Program-made: the position numbers and the translations under genes
Origin: CAYGBM01 sp964348225
GTDB lineage: Bacteria; Patescibacteriota; Minisyncoccia; Minisyncoccales; CG1-02-41-26
Reading direction: 5' to 3'
Length of the DNA stretch: 14,292 nt
Assembly (NCBI GenBank): GCA_964348225.1
Contig: CAYGBM010000010.1
Location: 1 to 14,292 of the forward strand
In this document: one piece after another, positions 1-5,854 of the stretch
Position numbering within the stretch: position 1 is the stretch's first letter
How the letters are laid out: every line of letters starts with the position of its first letter
The notes under the pieces: model-generated
Database searches by the model: none
What the model saw: only the letters and a program-made list of their open reading frames with translations
What the model was told of the DNA's origin: nothing

Positions 1-201
1 AAGTGTATAAATGAAGACAGAATCTACTTTATTATTGAAGGCAATGGAAAATTTATAATTAACAACAAGGAAGGAACTGTTTCTGAGAATGACTTAGTTT
101 TCGTTCCTAAAAACACACCCTATAACATAATTGGAAAAATGAAGTATTTCTTAATTTGTTCCCCTGAATTTAACCCAAAAGATGACATCTCATTAGAATA
201 A
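1..201 (+). CDS. Cupin-fold protein, C-terminal part (cut by window start)
   Basis: An open frame runs from base 1 to a TAA at 199-201 and gives 66 residues with no start in the window. The segment IYFIIEGNGKF is followed by a turn, then ENDLVFVPKNTPYNI. This is the usual second half of a small cupin barrel (pattern G-x-G, then G-D-x-v-x-vP, then a metal-ligand or polar position). The usual Gly of the GD motif is Asn here, and the position often held by a metal-binding His is Tyr-Asn, so metal binding by this half is doubtful. The substrate cannot be told. It could be a stand-alone cupin or the end of a regulator or sugar-phosphate enzyme. The upstream part would decide. Confidence 0.6.
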   Translation, partial: KCINEDRIYFIIEGNGKFIINNKEGTVSENDLVFVPKNTPYNIIGKMKYFLICSPEFNPKDDISLE

Positions 202-299
202 AGATTAAACTCTTGTTAAATATCTTATAACCTTGGAAAATCGCCTGCCCTGTAGTTAGATCCAAAAGATTTATAGTACGGGGTTCCATCCGGGGAGCT

Positions 300-725
300 A
301 TGAAAAAATCTAACCAATTTCGTCAAACAACCCGCCTTGAGAAAATAATTGCTTCCCTCGTAAATATCGGGGTATGTTTTATATTATCGCTTCCAATCTT
401 GATTGTATACAGATCAAGAGTTCAGTGGCAGATAGCTTTTGTGGTTGCAGCTGGTATTTACCAGGTAATCGTGGCTACCATTCTTCGCGATCGGTGCCTC
501 GGCCTCCGTGCAATTAAAGCCCGATGGGAACAAGAGCGCTATCCCACACGGCGCCGAATTATTTTCCACACCCTCTATTTTCTTCACGATGCCAGCGTAG
601 CCGTCTGGATTTTCTTTCCCTTTGACATATTTTTAGCAAATATCCTGATTCTCCAGCTCCCACTTCTTTTAATAGCCAACAGTACCTTTCAAAATTGGAC
701 TAGTGGATTTAAATCAATAAAGTAA
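300..725 (+). CDS. Small multi-pass membrane protein, possibly RDD-like
   Basis: This 141-residue protein has hydrophobic segments at about residues 16-37, 44-62 and 97-126 (the last long enough for one or two passes), with basic loops between them (RDRCLGLRAIKARW at 63-76, RYPTRRR near 80). The loop after the second helix followed by the short polar tail NWTSGFKSIK loosely resembles the RDD family, in which a G-x-L-G-k-r type loop follows the second helix, but the Arg-Asp-Asp signature is not seen, so the assignment is weak. The start at 300 is supported by GGGGAG just upstream. It ends 5 bases before the B3/B4-domain gene, so both are likely on one transcript. Function unknown. Confidence 0.7.
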   Translation: MKKSNQFRQTTRLEKIIASLVNIGVCFILSLPILIVYRSRVQWQIAFVVAAGIYQVIVATILRDRCLGLRAIKARWEQERYPTRRRIIFHTLYFLHDASVAVWIFFPFDIFLANILILQLPLLLIANSTFQNWTSGFKSIK

Positions 726-730
726 GGTGT

Positions 731-1435
731 ATGAAGTTTGAGATTAATAACAAGATTTTTGAGAAGTTTCCTGACCTGAATGTAGGTGTTTTGGTTTGCA
801 AGGGGATTGATAATAGAGGAACGTCAAAGGAGGTGATGAAGCTCATCAGAGAAAGAGAGCAAGAGATCCAATCAGAATTTAGTTCTGACACTTTATCTCA
901 AAACCCAAGAATAAATGTTTGGCGAGAAACATATAAGGTTTTTGGAGCAAAACCTAAAGCGTACAAAAGTTCAGTAGAGAGTCTTTATCGGAGTGTTCTT
1001 GGAGGAAGAGAAATAAGGCATATAAATAAAATCGTTGATATTTACAATTATATTTCTTTGAAGCATATGCTTCCGGTTGGTGGAGAGGATTTAGATACGG
1101 TTCAGGGAGATATTCATTTAACATTTGCAGAAAAAGACGAGCCTTCAGTTTTACTATTAGGAAACAGAGAAGCCAGACCACCGCACGAGGGTGAAATTAT
1201 CTATAAGGATGAAATTTCTGCTATCTGTCGCAGATTTAATTGGCGAGAGGCAGATAGAACTAAATTTACCGAGAGAACCAAAAATGCCATTGTAGTGATA
1301 GAAGGATTGCCTCCTATATTAAGGGATGATATTGAGAGGGTTTTAGAGGAAATGAAAAAGTTAATTGATAATTTCTGCGGAGGCAAAATTAGTAAGTTTG
1401 TTGTAGGCAAAGACAATACGGAGCTGGAATATTAA
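731..1435 (+). CDS. Stand-alone B3/B4-domain protein (PheT-like editing-domain fold, COG3382 type)
   Basis: This 234-residue soluble protein begins with a segment containing FPDLNVGVLVCKGIDN and continues with SLYRSVLGGREIRHINKIVD, then LPVGGEDLDTVQGDIHLTFA and a glutamate- and arginine-rich C-terminal half. This order is typical of the B3/B4 domain, which in the beta subunit of phenylalanyl-tRNA synthetase holds the site that hydrolyses mischarged Tyr-tRNA(Phe). The length matches the free-standing family (about 220-240 residues). No synthetase core is present. A role in trans editing or amino-acid/tRNA binding is only inferred, since the stand-alone proteins are poorly characterised. AAGGTG lies directly before the ATG. 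It follows the membrane protein gene by 5 bases and is followed by a weak terminator. Confidence 0.8.
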   Translation: MKFEINNKIFEKFPDLNVGVLVCKGIDNRGTSKEVMKLIREREQEIQSEFSSDTLSQNPRINVWRETYKVFGAKPKAYKSSVESLYRSVLGGREIRHINKIVDIYNYISLKHMLPVGGEDLDTVQGDIHLTFAEKDEPSVLLLGNREARPPHEGEIIYKDEISAICRRFNWREADRTKFTERTKNAIVVIEGLPPILRDDIERVLEEMKKLIDNFCGGKISKFVVGKDNTELEY

Positions 1436-1478
1436 TATTTTGTCATATAAGCTTTTTGGGTAACCCTGTGATCATTTT

Positions 1479-1499
1479 TCCCTAAAGAGGGGATTTTTT
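1479..1499 (+). terminator. Weak intrinsic terminator after the B3/B4 gene
   Basis: TCCCT (1479-1483) pairs with AGGGG (1488-1492, with one G-U) around the loop AAAG, followed by A and six T (1494-1499). The stem has only 5 bp, so efficiency is uncertain. The T-run merges into the extended -10 of the next gene. Confidence 0.5.
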
Positions 1500-1507
1500 G
1501 TTATAAT
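1499..1507 (+). promoter_or_regulatory. Extended -10 promoter for the gene at 1558
   Basis: TG-T-TATAAT gives a perfect -10 (1502-1507) with a TGn extension. No good -35 is seen 16-18 bases upstream, which fits an extended -10 promoter. The expected leader is about 44 bases, AT-rich and without a Shine-Dalgarno motif near the ATG. Confidence 0.55.
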
Positions 1508-1557
1508 AAGTAATAGGAAAAGGTCGAAAAAATTTAACTTTTTATTTTGTTATTTTT

Positions 1558-2250
1558 ATGGAAAATAAAGATATATTTATTATTGTTGCTTTGCTGATTG
1601 TTATTTTGTTGGTTAACCTTATGATATTTCTTGACGGATCAGCGGCAAGAAGAATGTTGGCTAAAGTATCAACTGAAAAACCAGCAGTTAAAACTAGTAA
1701 GTGTACAACAATACAGGATGGTTTACTGTACACCACTGATGGAGAGTTAATTAATACAGGTTATAGCCAGTGGGGGTATAACTACCAGGGGCATATGTTT
1801 AATGGCATGTATTGTGATTACCACCCAATGTATCGTCCTGGAGGTGCTCACTATGAGTGGTGTCAGGAGAATTACGGTAATGATATACTAATGATGAAAT
1901 GGAATGATAGTTGGCTTTCCAATAGAGATTGCGATGGCGATGGTCTTTTAGACCGCCATTACGGCTTTGACAGCTATATCGGTTCTGGTGCCTGGCTGAC
2001 AAACCATATGAGGGGAGTGTATCAGGAAGGCGAGCAGTCCTGCTCTTGGAATTATTTTGTCAAGATTGTGGCTGCGCCAAGCGATGCTAACAAAGTAGGC
2101 AATGTTTGGTATTTAGCTGACGGCACAGAACTAGGAGAGGTTATCTGGGGTTCATTTGCGACAATACAGAGCATCTATAATGATACTTGCACGGGCGAGC
2201 ACGGAGTTGAGTATTTAAGCCCGGCAGGTCCTGGTTTTGGCAAGTTTTGA
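1558..2250 (+). CDS. Membrane-anchored extracytoplasmic protein of unknown function with a DxDGDGxxD loop
   Basis: This 230-residue protein has one N-terminal hydrophobic helix (about residues 6-26) and a large polar part outside the membrane. The outer part is rich in Tyr, Trp, Gly and Cys (for example GYSQWGYNYQGHMFNG, MMKWNDSWLSN and GSGAWLTNHM). It has the loop RDCDGDGLLDRH, which matches the calcium-binding DxDxDGxxD pattern of dockerin or thrombospondin type 3 repeats, and it ends in PAGPGFGKF. I remember very similar uncharacterised proteins in Patescibacteria and some archaea, but no function is established. About half a dozen Cys in the outer part could form disulfides. It is a single transcription unit with its own extended -10 and a strong terminator. 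No in-frame ATG, GTG or TTG lies in the leader, so the start at 1558 is the best choice. Confidence 0.8.
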   Translation: MENKDIFIIVALLIVILLVNLMIFLDGSAARRMLAKVSTEKPAVKTSKCTTIQDGLLYTTDGELINTGYSQWGYNYQGHMFNGMYCDYHPMYRPGGAHYEWCQENYGNDILMMKWNDSWLSNRDCDGDGLLDRHYGFDSYIGSGAWLTNHMRGVYQEGEQSCSWNYFVKIVAAPSDANKVGNVWYLADGTELGEVIWGSFATIQSIYNDTCTGEHGVEYLSPAGPGFGKF

Positions 2251-2264
2251 ATAGAAAGAAAGAT

Positions 2265-2289
2265 AAAATAGGGCTTCAGCTCTATTTTT
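2265..2289 (+). terminator. Strong intrinsic terminator
   Basis: AAAATAGGGC (2265-2274) and GCTCTATTTT (2279-2288) form a 10-bp stem with one G-U pair around the loop TTCA. The T-run 2285-2289 completes it. It lies 14 bases after the stop of the 230-residue protein. The A-run on the 5' arm could let it work in both directions, although no gene converges from the right. Confidence 0.85.
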
Positions 2290-2320
2290 CTTAAAAAATC
2301 GCCCAGTATAAAAATTTGTT

Positions 2321-2349
2321 TTTGTACGGAGCGGTTTTTGTGTTAAAAT
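2321..2349 (+). promoter_or_regulatory. Promoter of the aldehyde dehydrogenase gene, leaderless
   Basis: The extended -10 is TG-T-TAAAAT (2341-2349). A poor -35 (TTTGTA at 2321 or TTGTAC at 2322) lies 16-17 bases upstream. Only 7 bases separate the -10 from the ATG at 2357, so the mRNA should begin at or next to the start codon. Confidence 0.5.
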
Positions 2350-2356
2350 AAAGCAC

Positions 2357-3775
2357 ATGAAGCTGGAATCAATTAATCCAACAACGGAAGAGTCAATAGG
2401 GGAATTTGAGGTGTTTGCAGAAGACATGGTTTCTGGTTTGGTTGAAAAAGCCAGGCAATCTTTTAGACAATGGAAAGATACTGACATTTCAGAAAGAGAA
2501 AAGCTGGTTAAAAAGTTCTCTGAGGCTCTTTTGAAAAACAAAGAGGGTCTTGCTGAGCTTATTACTAAGGAAATGGGCAAACCTATTACAGAGTCAGTCA
2601 GAGAGATAGAAAAACTCCCTAAGAAGATAGATTGGTTTTTAAAAGAGGTAAGAAATATCATCCAAGATGAAGAAGTAGAAGCTGATGCAGAAGATGTTTC
2701 AGCCAGGATAAGATTTGAGCCAGTAGGGGTTGTGGGAATAATCACTCCTTGGAATTTTCCGGTTAGCAACCCAGTAGGGAAAATAATCCCAGCCTTGTTA
2801 ACAGGCAATACTGTTGTTTTTAAACCTTCAGAGCTTTCAACATTGTGTGGGCTCAGGATAGATGAGATATTCAAAGAAGCGGGTTTCCCAGAGGGCGTAT
2901 TTAACACAATTACTGGAGATAAGACAACAGGGCGATATCTTGTTTCTTCTAAAATAAATATGGTATCTATGACTGGCAGCAGTGCTGCTGGAAAAGATGT
3001 AGCCAATCAAGCAGGCAAGGGCTTGAAAAAGGTTGTATTGGAGCTGGGCGGTAGCGATCCTTTTGTTGTTTTTGATGATGCGATTTTTGAGCAGGCTGTA
3101 AATGGGGCTGTTTTTGGAAGATTTTTTAATTGTGGCCAGGTTTGTATAGCAGCTAAAAGGATTATTGTTGATAGAAAAATCTATGATTCATTTCTGGAAA
3201 AGTTCGTTCAGAAAGTGAAGGCTTTGAGGGTTGGTGATCCTTTAGAGAAAAAAACAGAGATTGGCCCTCTTGTTAGCAAGAAACAATTAGAAAAGTTAGA
3301 GGTCCAAGTAAAAGATGCCCTTGAAAAAGAGGTTCGTCTGCTCTGCGGAGGTAAGAGGTTGGAAAGAAAGGGTTATTTCTATGAACCAACTGTGCTCACA
3401 GACATCAAAGAAGATATGCTGGTTGCCAGAGAAGAGGTTTTTGGTCCGGTTGCTTCTATTTTTAGTTTTGGCTCTGTTGAAGAAGCAATTAAGATAGCTA
3501 ACAATACAAGATATGGTTTAGCAGCTTCTGTTTGGACGCAAGATAGCGAGAAAGCTGAAAAAGCGCTAAAGAATATTGAAAGCGGAACAGTTTGCGTAAA
3601 TGAGTTCGGGGGATCTTGTTCTAAATGCCCCAGGGGTGGTATTAAAGAAAGCGGCATAGGCAGGGAACGATCCAAATATGGGGTGTTAGAATTTTGTAAT
3701 ATGAAAACTGTTACACACTCTAAAAGCAAAAGCATTATGAGATCTAAATGGTTTCCCTATAATGAAAGCAAATAA
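2357..3775 (+). CDS. NAD(P)-dependent aldehyde dehydrogenase, succinate-semialdehyde dehydrogenase-like
   Basis: This is a complete 472-residue aldehyde dehydrogenase, which oxidises an aldehyde to its acid with NAD(P)+ in the cytoplasm. The family landmarks are in order: PWNFP (131-135), the cofactor-binding Lys156 in KPSE, T-G-S (206-208), the general base Glu229 in LELGG, the nucleophile Cys263 in NCGQVC, and EEVFGP (359-364). The overall pattern is closest to the succinate-semialdehyde dehydrogenase branch, but substrate cannot be read from sequence. An odd point is the C-terminal substrate-region loop, where the usual PFGG reads CPRGG and follows a C-x2-C pair (Cys421, Cys424). The last 14 bases overlap the tspO start, so the two genes are cotranscribed. 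No carbon-pathway partner gene is nearby. Confidence 0.93.
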   Translation: MKLESINPTTEESIGEFEVFAEDMVSGLVEKARQSFRQWKDTDISEREKLVKKFSEALLKNKEGLAELITKEMGKPITESVREIEKLPKKIDWFLKEVRNIIQDEEVEADAEDVSARIRFEPVGVVGIITPWNFPVSNPVGKIIPALLTGNTVVFKPSELSTLCGLRIDEIFKEAGFPEGVFNTITGDKTTGRYLVSSKINMVSMTGSSAAGKDVANQAGKGLKKVVLELGGSDPFVVFDDAIFEQAVNGAVFGRFFNCGQVCIAAKRIIVDRKIYDSFLEKFVQKVKALRVGDPLEKKTEIGPLVSKKQLEKLEVQVKDALEKEVRLLCGGKRLERKGYFYEPTVLTDIKEDMLVAREEVFGPVASIFSFGSVEEAIKIANNTRYGLAASVWTQDSEKAEKALKNIESGTVCVNEFGGSCSKCPRGGIKESGIGRERSKYGVLEFCNMKTVTHSKSKSIMRSKWFPYNESK

Positions 3776-4241
3776 AATTTTAAAATTAGTGGTTTCTATT
3801 TTGATTTGTCAAGGAGCAGGGTTTATTGGCTCTTTGTTTACCTCGCCAGCCATTTCAACTTGGTATGCCCAGCTTGAAAAACCAAGTTTTAACCCGCCCA
3901 ACTGGATTTTTGCTCCTGTTTGGACGATCCTGTTTTTGCTGATGGGAGTTTCTTTGTATTTAGTGTGGAGCAAAGGATTGCAAGAGAAAAAAACAAAGAC
4001 AGCTCTTTTGATTTTTGCTTGCCAGCTCATATTGAATATATTTTGGTCAATCCTGTTTTTTGGTTTGAAGTCTCCGCTTTATGCCTTTTTTGAGATAATT
4101 GTGCTCTGGTTGTTAATTTTATTTACTATTATTAGTTTTTACAGGGTTTCCAAAACATCAGCCTATCTTTTACTGCCCTATATCCTTTGGGTCAGCTTTG
4201 CTGCAGTGCTAAACCTTTCAATACTGACCCTTAATTTATAG
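3762..4241 (+). CDS. tspO: TspO/MBR family membrane protein (tryptophan-rich sensory protein)
   Basis: This 159-residue, five-helix protein has clear TspO signatures: WYAQLEKPSFNPPNW and FAPVWTILFLLMG in the first third, LNIFWSILFFGLKSP in the middle, and PYILWVSFAAVLNLSI at the end. Length and the start (MKANKILKLVV, leading straight into helix 1) match the family. TspO proteins bind tetrapyrroles and related ligands and act in stress or porphyrin handling, but the role in a small-genome bacterium is unclear because such organisms usually lack heme synthesis. It overlaps the dehydrogenase gene by 14 bases and has no visible Shine-Dalgarno motif, so translation probably depends on coupling. 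Confidence 0.95.
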   Translation: MKANKILKLVVSILICQGAGFIGSLFTSPAISTWYAQLEKPSFNPPNWIFAPVWTILFLLMGVSLYLVWSKGLQEKKTKTALLIFACQLILNIFWSILFFGLKSPLYAFFEIIVLWLLILFTIISFYRVSKTSAYLLLPYILWVSFAAVLNLSILTLNL

Positions 4242-4255
4242 TTTTTGAGCCCTTC

Positions 4256-4284
4256 AGATAGGTTTGCCTTCTAGCTGTTTTTTT
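4256..4284 (+). terminator. Possible weak terminator after tspO
   Basis: AGATAGG and CCTTCT can pair (6 bp with a bulged T) around TTTG. A run of seven T (4278-4284) begins 5 bases after the stem. The gap and bulge make it doubtful. The repeat array that starts at 4285 may also contribute hairpins. Confidence 0.3.
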
Positions 4285-4400
4285 GTTTACACTGAGCCTG
4301 TCGAAGTGTTTACACTGAGCTTGTTGAAGTGTTTACACTGCTTGTCCCGAGCCACGTCGAGGGAAGCCTGTCGAAGTGTTTACACTGAAGTTATTGAAGT
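4285..4400 (+). repeat. Tandem array of a 23-bp repeat, four units, one with a 24-bp insertion
   Basis: The units are 4285-4307, 4308-4330, 4331-4377 and 4378-4400. Each begins GTTTACACTG and ends GAAGT, with a variable centre (AGCCTGTC, AGCTTGTT, AAGTTATT). Inside each unit the 4-base arms CACT and AGTG frame a core of the GAGCYTGTCGA type. The third unit has 24 extra bases at 4341-4364, which carry a related core, GAGCCACGTCGA, with different arms (TCCC and GGGA). The array fills the gap between tspO and the propeller gene, and its last unit supplies the -35 box of the latter. It is not CRISPR, because there are no spacers. A single further copy lies at 9089-9111. Confidence 0.85.
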
Positions 4401-4408
4401 GGTAGAAT
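4379..4408 (+). promoter_or_regulatory. Repeat-borne promoter for the beta-propeller gene
   Basis: TTTACA (4379-4384, 5 of 6 to consensus) is part of the last 23-bp repeat unit. An 18-base spacer follows and then TAGAAT (4403-4408). The ATG is 11 bases further on, so the leader should be only about 4-5 bases. GGGAAG lies between. Confidence 0.65.
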
Positions 4409-4419
4409 AGGGAAGAATT

Positions 4420-5733
4420 ATGAAGAGAAAAAATGAACAAATTCTGAGAACCTGTATTTTGATTATCGGAGCAGCGATTCTTAGCCTCTGTGGGATATTT
4501 TTGGCTGAGAGAGTTTCTAATTTTCCAAAAACAACAACAATAAGCAGGATAAGCAATCTTCAAGGGGCTCCAGAGGCTAAGCCAGAAGGGTTTCAAATAC
4601 AAAAACCCTCAACAAGCAGCGATGAGGAGTTTGACGACAAAGAGATAGAGTTATCCGATAAAATTAGTGAGATGAATGAGAACTTTGAGGTGAGTGAAGA
4701 TGTGTCTTATACTGGGCCAGAAGGCCAGCTGGTGCGTTATCTTTTTAGTATTAATCAGGTACCATCACCCAAGGGGGCAGCTTTTTCTCCTGATGGAAAA
4801 GAGATTTGGGTAACCTTGCTTTTGAATAAGAAAAGAGGAGTGAGTGTTTTTGATTCTTCAACAGGTAAGAAAATTCAGGATATTAACTTAGATAATGGGG
4901 GAGGGGTTGAGATAATATTTTCTCACGATGGCAGTAAAGCCTATGTTAGTCAGATGGAAACAGCCAAGGTCTTTGAAATTGATGCTGGCTCAAAAAAAGT
5001 TTTACGCACTTTTAATACAGAAAGCGCCTGGACAAAGGTTTTGGAGCTATCTCCTGATGGCAAAACCCTTTTTGCTTCAAACTGGTCTGGAGATGATGTT
5101 TCAGAGATAGACCTTGAGCAGGGAAAACTACGGAGACGGATAGCAACTGTTGATACTCCAAGAGGGCTTTATATTACAGAGAATAGCAGCGCTCTTTATG
5201 TGGCTGGTTTTGCCAAAGGTGAGATTGAGAAAATAGATTTAAAGACAGGAATTGGCAAAGTTATCTTCAAAAACGGAGTATCAATGCGGCATATTGTAGC
5301 TGACGAAGAAAAGGGCTTGCTTTATGTTTCTGATATGGGCAGAGGCATTATCTGGAAACTTTCTTTGGAAGACGATAAAGTTGAAAAATTTGCTGATACA
5401 GACTATAATCCCAATACAATTGTTCTAAGTCCTGATAAGAAAATTCTCTTTGTTTCTTGTCGTGGCATAAATGATGCCTCGGGCAATTATTATATTCCAG
5501 GTCCGGAATGGGGCTCAGTTCTTCTTTTTGATACAGAAACAGGGCAGATGCTTGATGCCATTATTGGGGGGAATCAGCCAACTGCCCTTGCTGTTTCACC
5601 TGACGGTAAATTTCTTGTATTTTCTGACTTTCTTGATGGAAGATTAACAGTTTACGAGATTCCTTCTTATGAAGAGTTAAAAAAAGGCAATGGAGGAATA
5701 AGTAAAGTTTATAGAGACTATCTCAAGAAATAG
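4420..5733 (+). CDS. Membrane-anchored seven-bladed beta-propeller (YncE/YVTN-like) surface protein
   Basis: This 437-residue protein has an N-terminal membrane helix (about residues 9-29), a polar, acidic, probably disordered linker (about 35-100), and a propeller at about 101-416. Seven blade motifs are spaced 40-60 residues apart: FSPDGKEIW (122), FSHDGSKAYVS (167), LSPDGKTLFASN (210), TENSSALYVAG (253), DEEKGLLYVSD (295), LSPDKKILFVSC (336) and VSPDGKFLVFSD (392). The SPDG-x-x-L-[FY]-V-[SA] pattern is that of YncE/YVTN repeats, which act as ligand- or protein-binding platforms outside the membrane. The Cys in the anchor (LSLC) lacks a proper lipobox, so it is probably an uncleaved anchor. 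The ligand is unknown. It is expressed from the repeat-borne promoter and stands alone. Confidence 0.85.
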   Translation: MKRKNEQILRTCILIIGAAILSLCGIFLAERVSNFPKTTTISRISNLQGAPEAKPEGFQIQKPSTSSDEEFDDKEIELSDKISEMNENFEVSEDVSYTGPEGQLVRYLFSINQVPSPKGAAFSPDGKEIWVTLLLNKKRGVSVFDSSTGKKIQDINLDNGGGVEIIFSHDGSKAYVSQMETAKVFEIDAGSKKVLRTFNTESAWTKVLELSPDGKTLFASNWSGDDVSEIDLEQGKLRRRIATVDTPRGLYITENSSALYVAGFAKGEIEKIDLKTGIGKVIFKNGVSMRHIVADEEKGLLYVSDMGRGIIWKLSLEDDKVEKFADTDYNPNTIVLSPDKKILFVSCRGINDASGNYYIPGPEWGSVLLFDTETGQMLDAIIGGNQPTALAVSPDGKFLVFSDFLDGRLTVYEIPSYEELKKGNGGISKVYRDYLKK

Positions 5734-5776
5734 GCATTTTTTATTATATTTTAGCTTGAAATCTGCTGAACTAGCA

Positions 5777-5805
5777 TTGACAGCTCTTTCTTACTTTATT
5801 AGAAT
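5777..5805 (+). promoter_or_regulatory. Near-consensus promoter for the glycine-rich protein
   Basis: A perfect TTGACA (5777-5782), a 17-base spacer and TAGAAT (5800-5805) form the strongest housekeeping-type promoter in the window. The leader would be about 40 bases, with purine-rich GAAAGG and TAAGG well upstream of the ATG but no motif at the normal ribosome-binding distance. Confidence 0.8.
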
Positions 5806-5854
5806 TGGAGATAGTAGAAAGGTTGTAAGGTAAAAATAATAATAAATAATCAAT

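Noticed and set aside
265..299. Promoter with -10 TATAGT (272-277) for the membrane protein at 300
   Set aside because: The -10 is only moderate, there is no convincing -35 at 16-18 bases, and no TGn extension. A promoter is expected somewhere in 202-299, but this one cannot be supported.
2215..3006. 263-codon minus-strand open frame
   Set aside because: It lies over the aldehyde dehydrogenase and the terminator before it, and its translation has low-complexity Ser/Leu-rich content with no domain. The plus-strand gene is certain.
3758..3763. TATAAT as a promoter for tspO
   Set aside because: The hexamer overlaps the tspO start codon itself, so a transcript from it would start inside the gene. 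Cotranscription with the overlapping dehydrogenase gene is far more likely.
4285..4400. CRISPR array
   Set aside because: The 23-bp units directly abut with no spacers, there are no cas genes, and a single copy occurs at 9089. It is a tandem/dispersed repeat.
4480..4500. Lipoprotein signal at the Cys of the beta-propeller anchor
   Set aside because: The residues before the Cys (L-S-L) lack the small residue needed at -1, so lipid modification is unlikely. The same holds for VLC in the protein at 13531.
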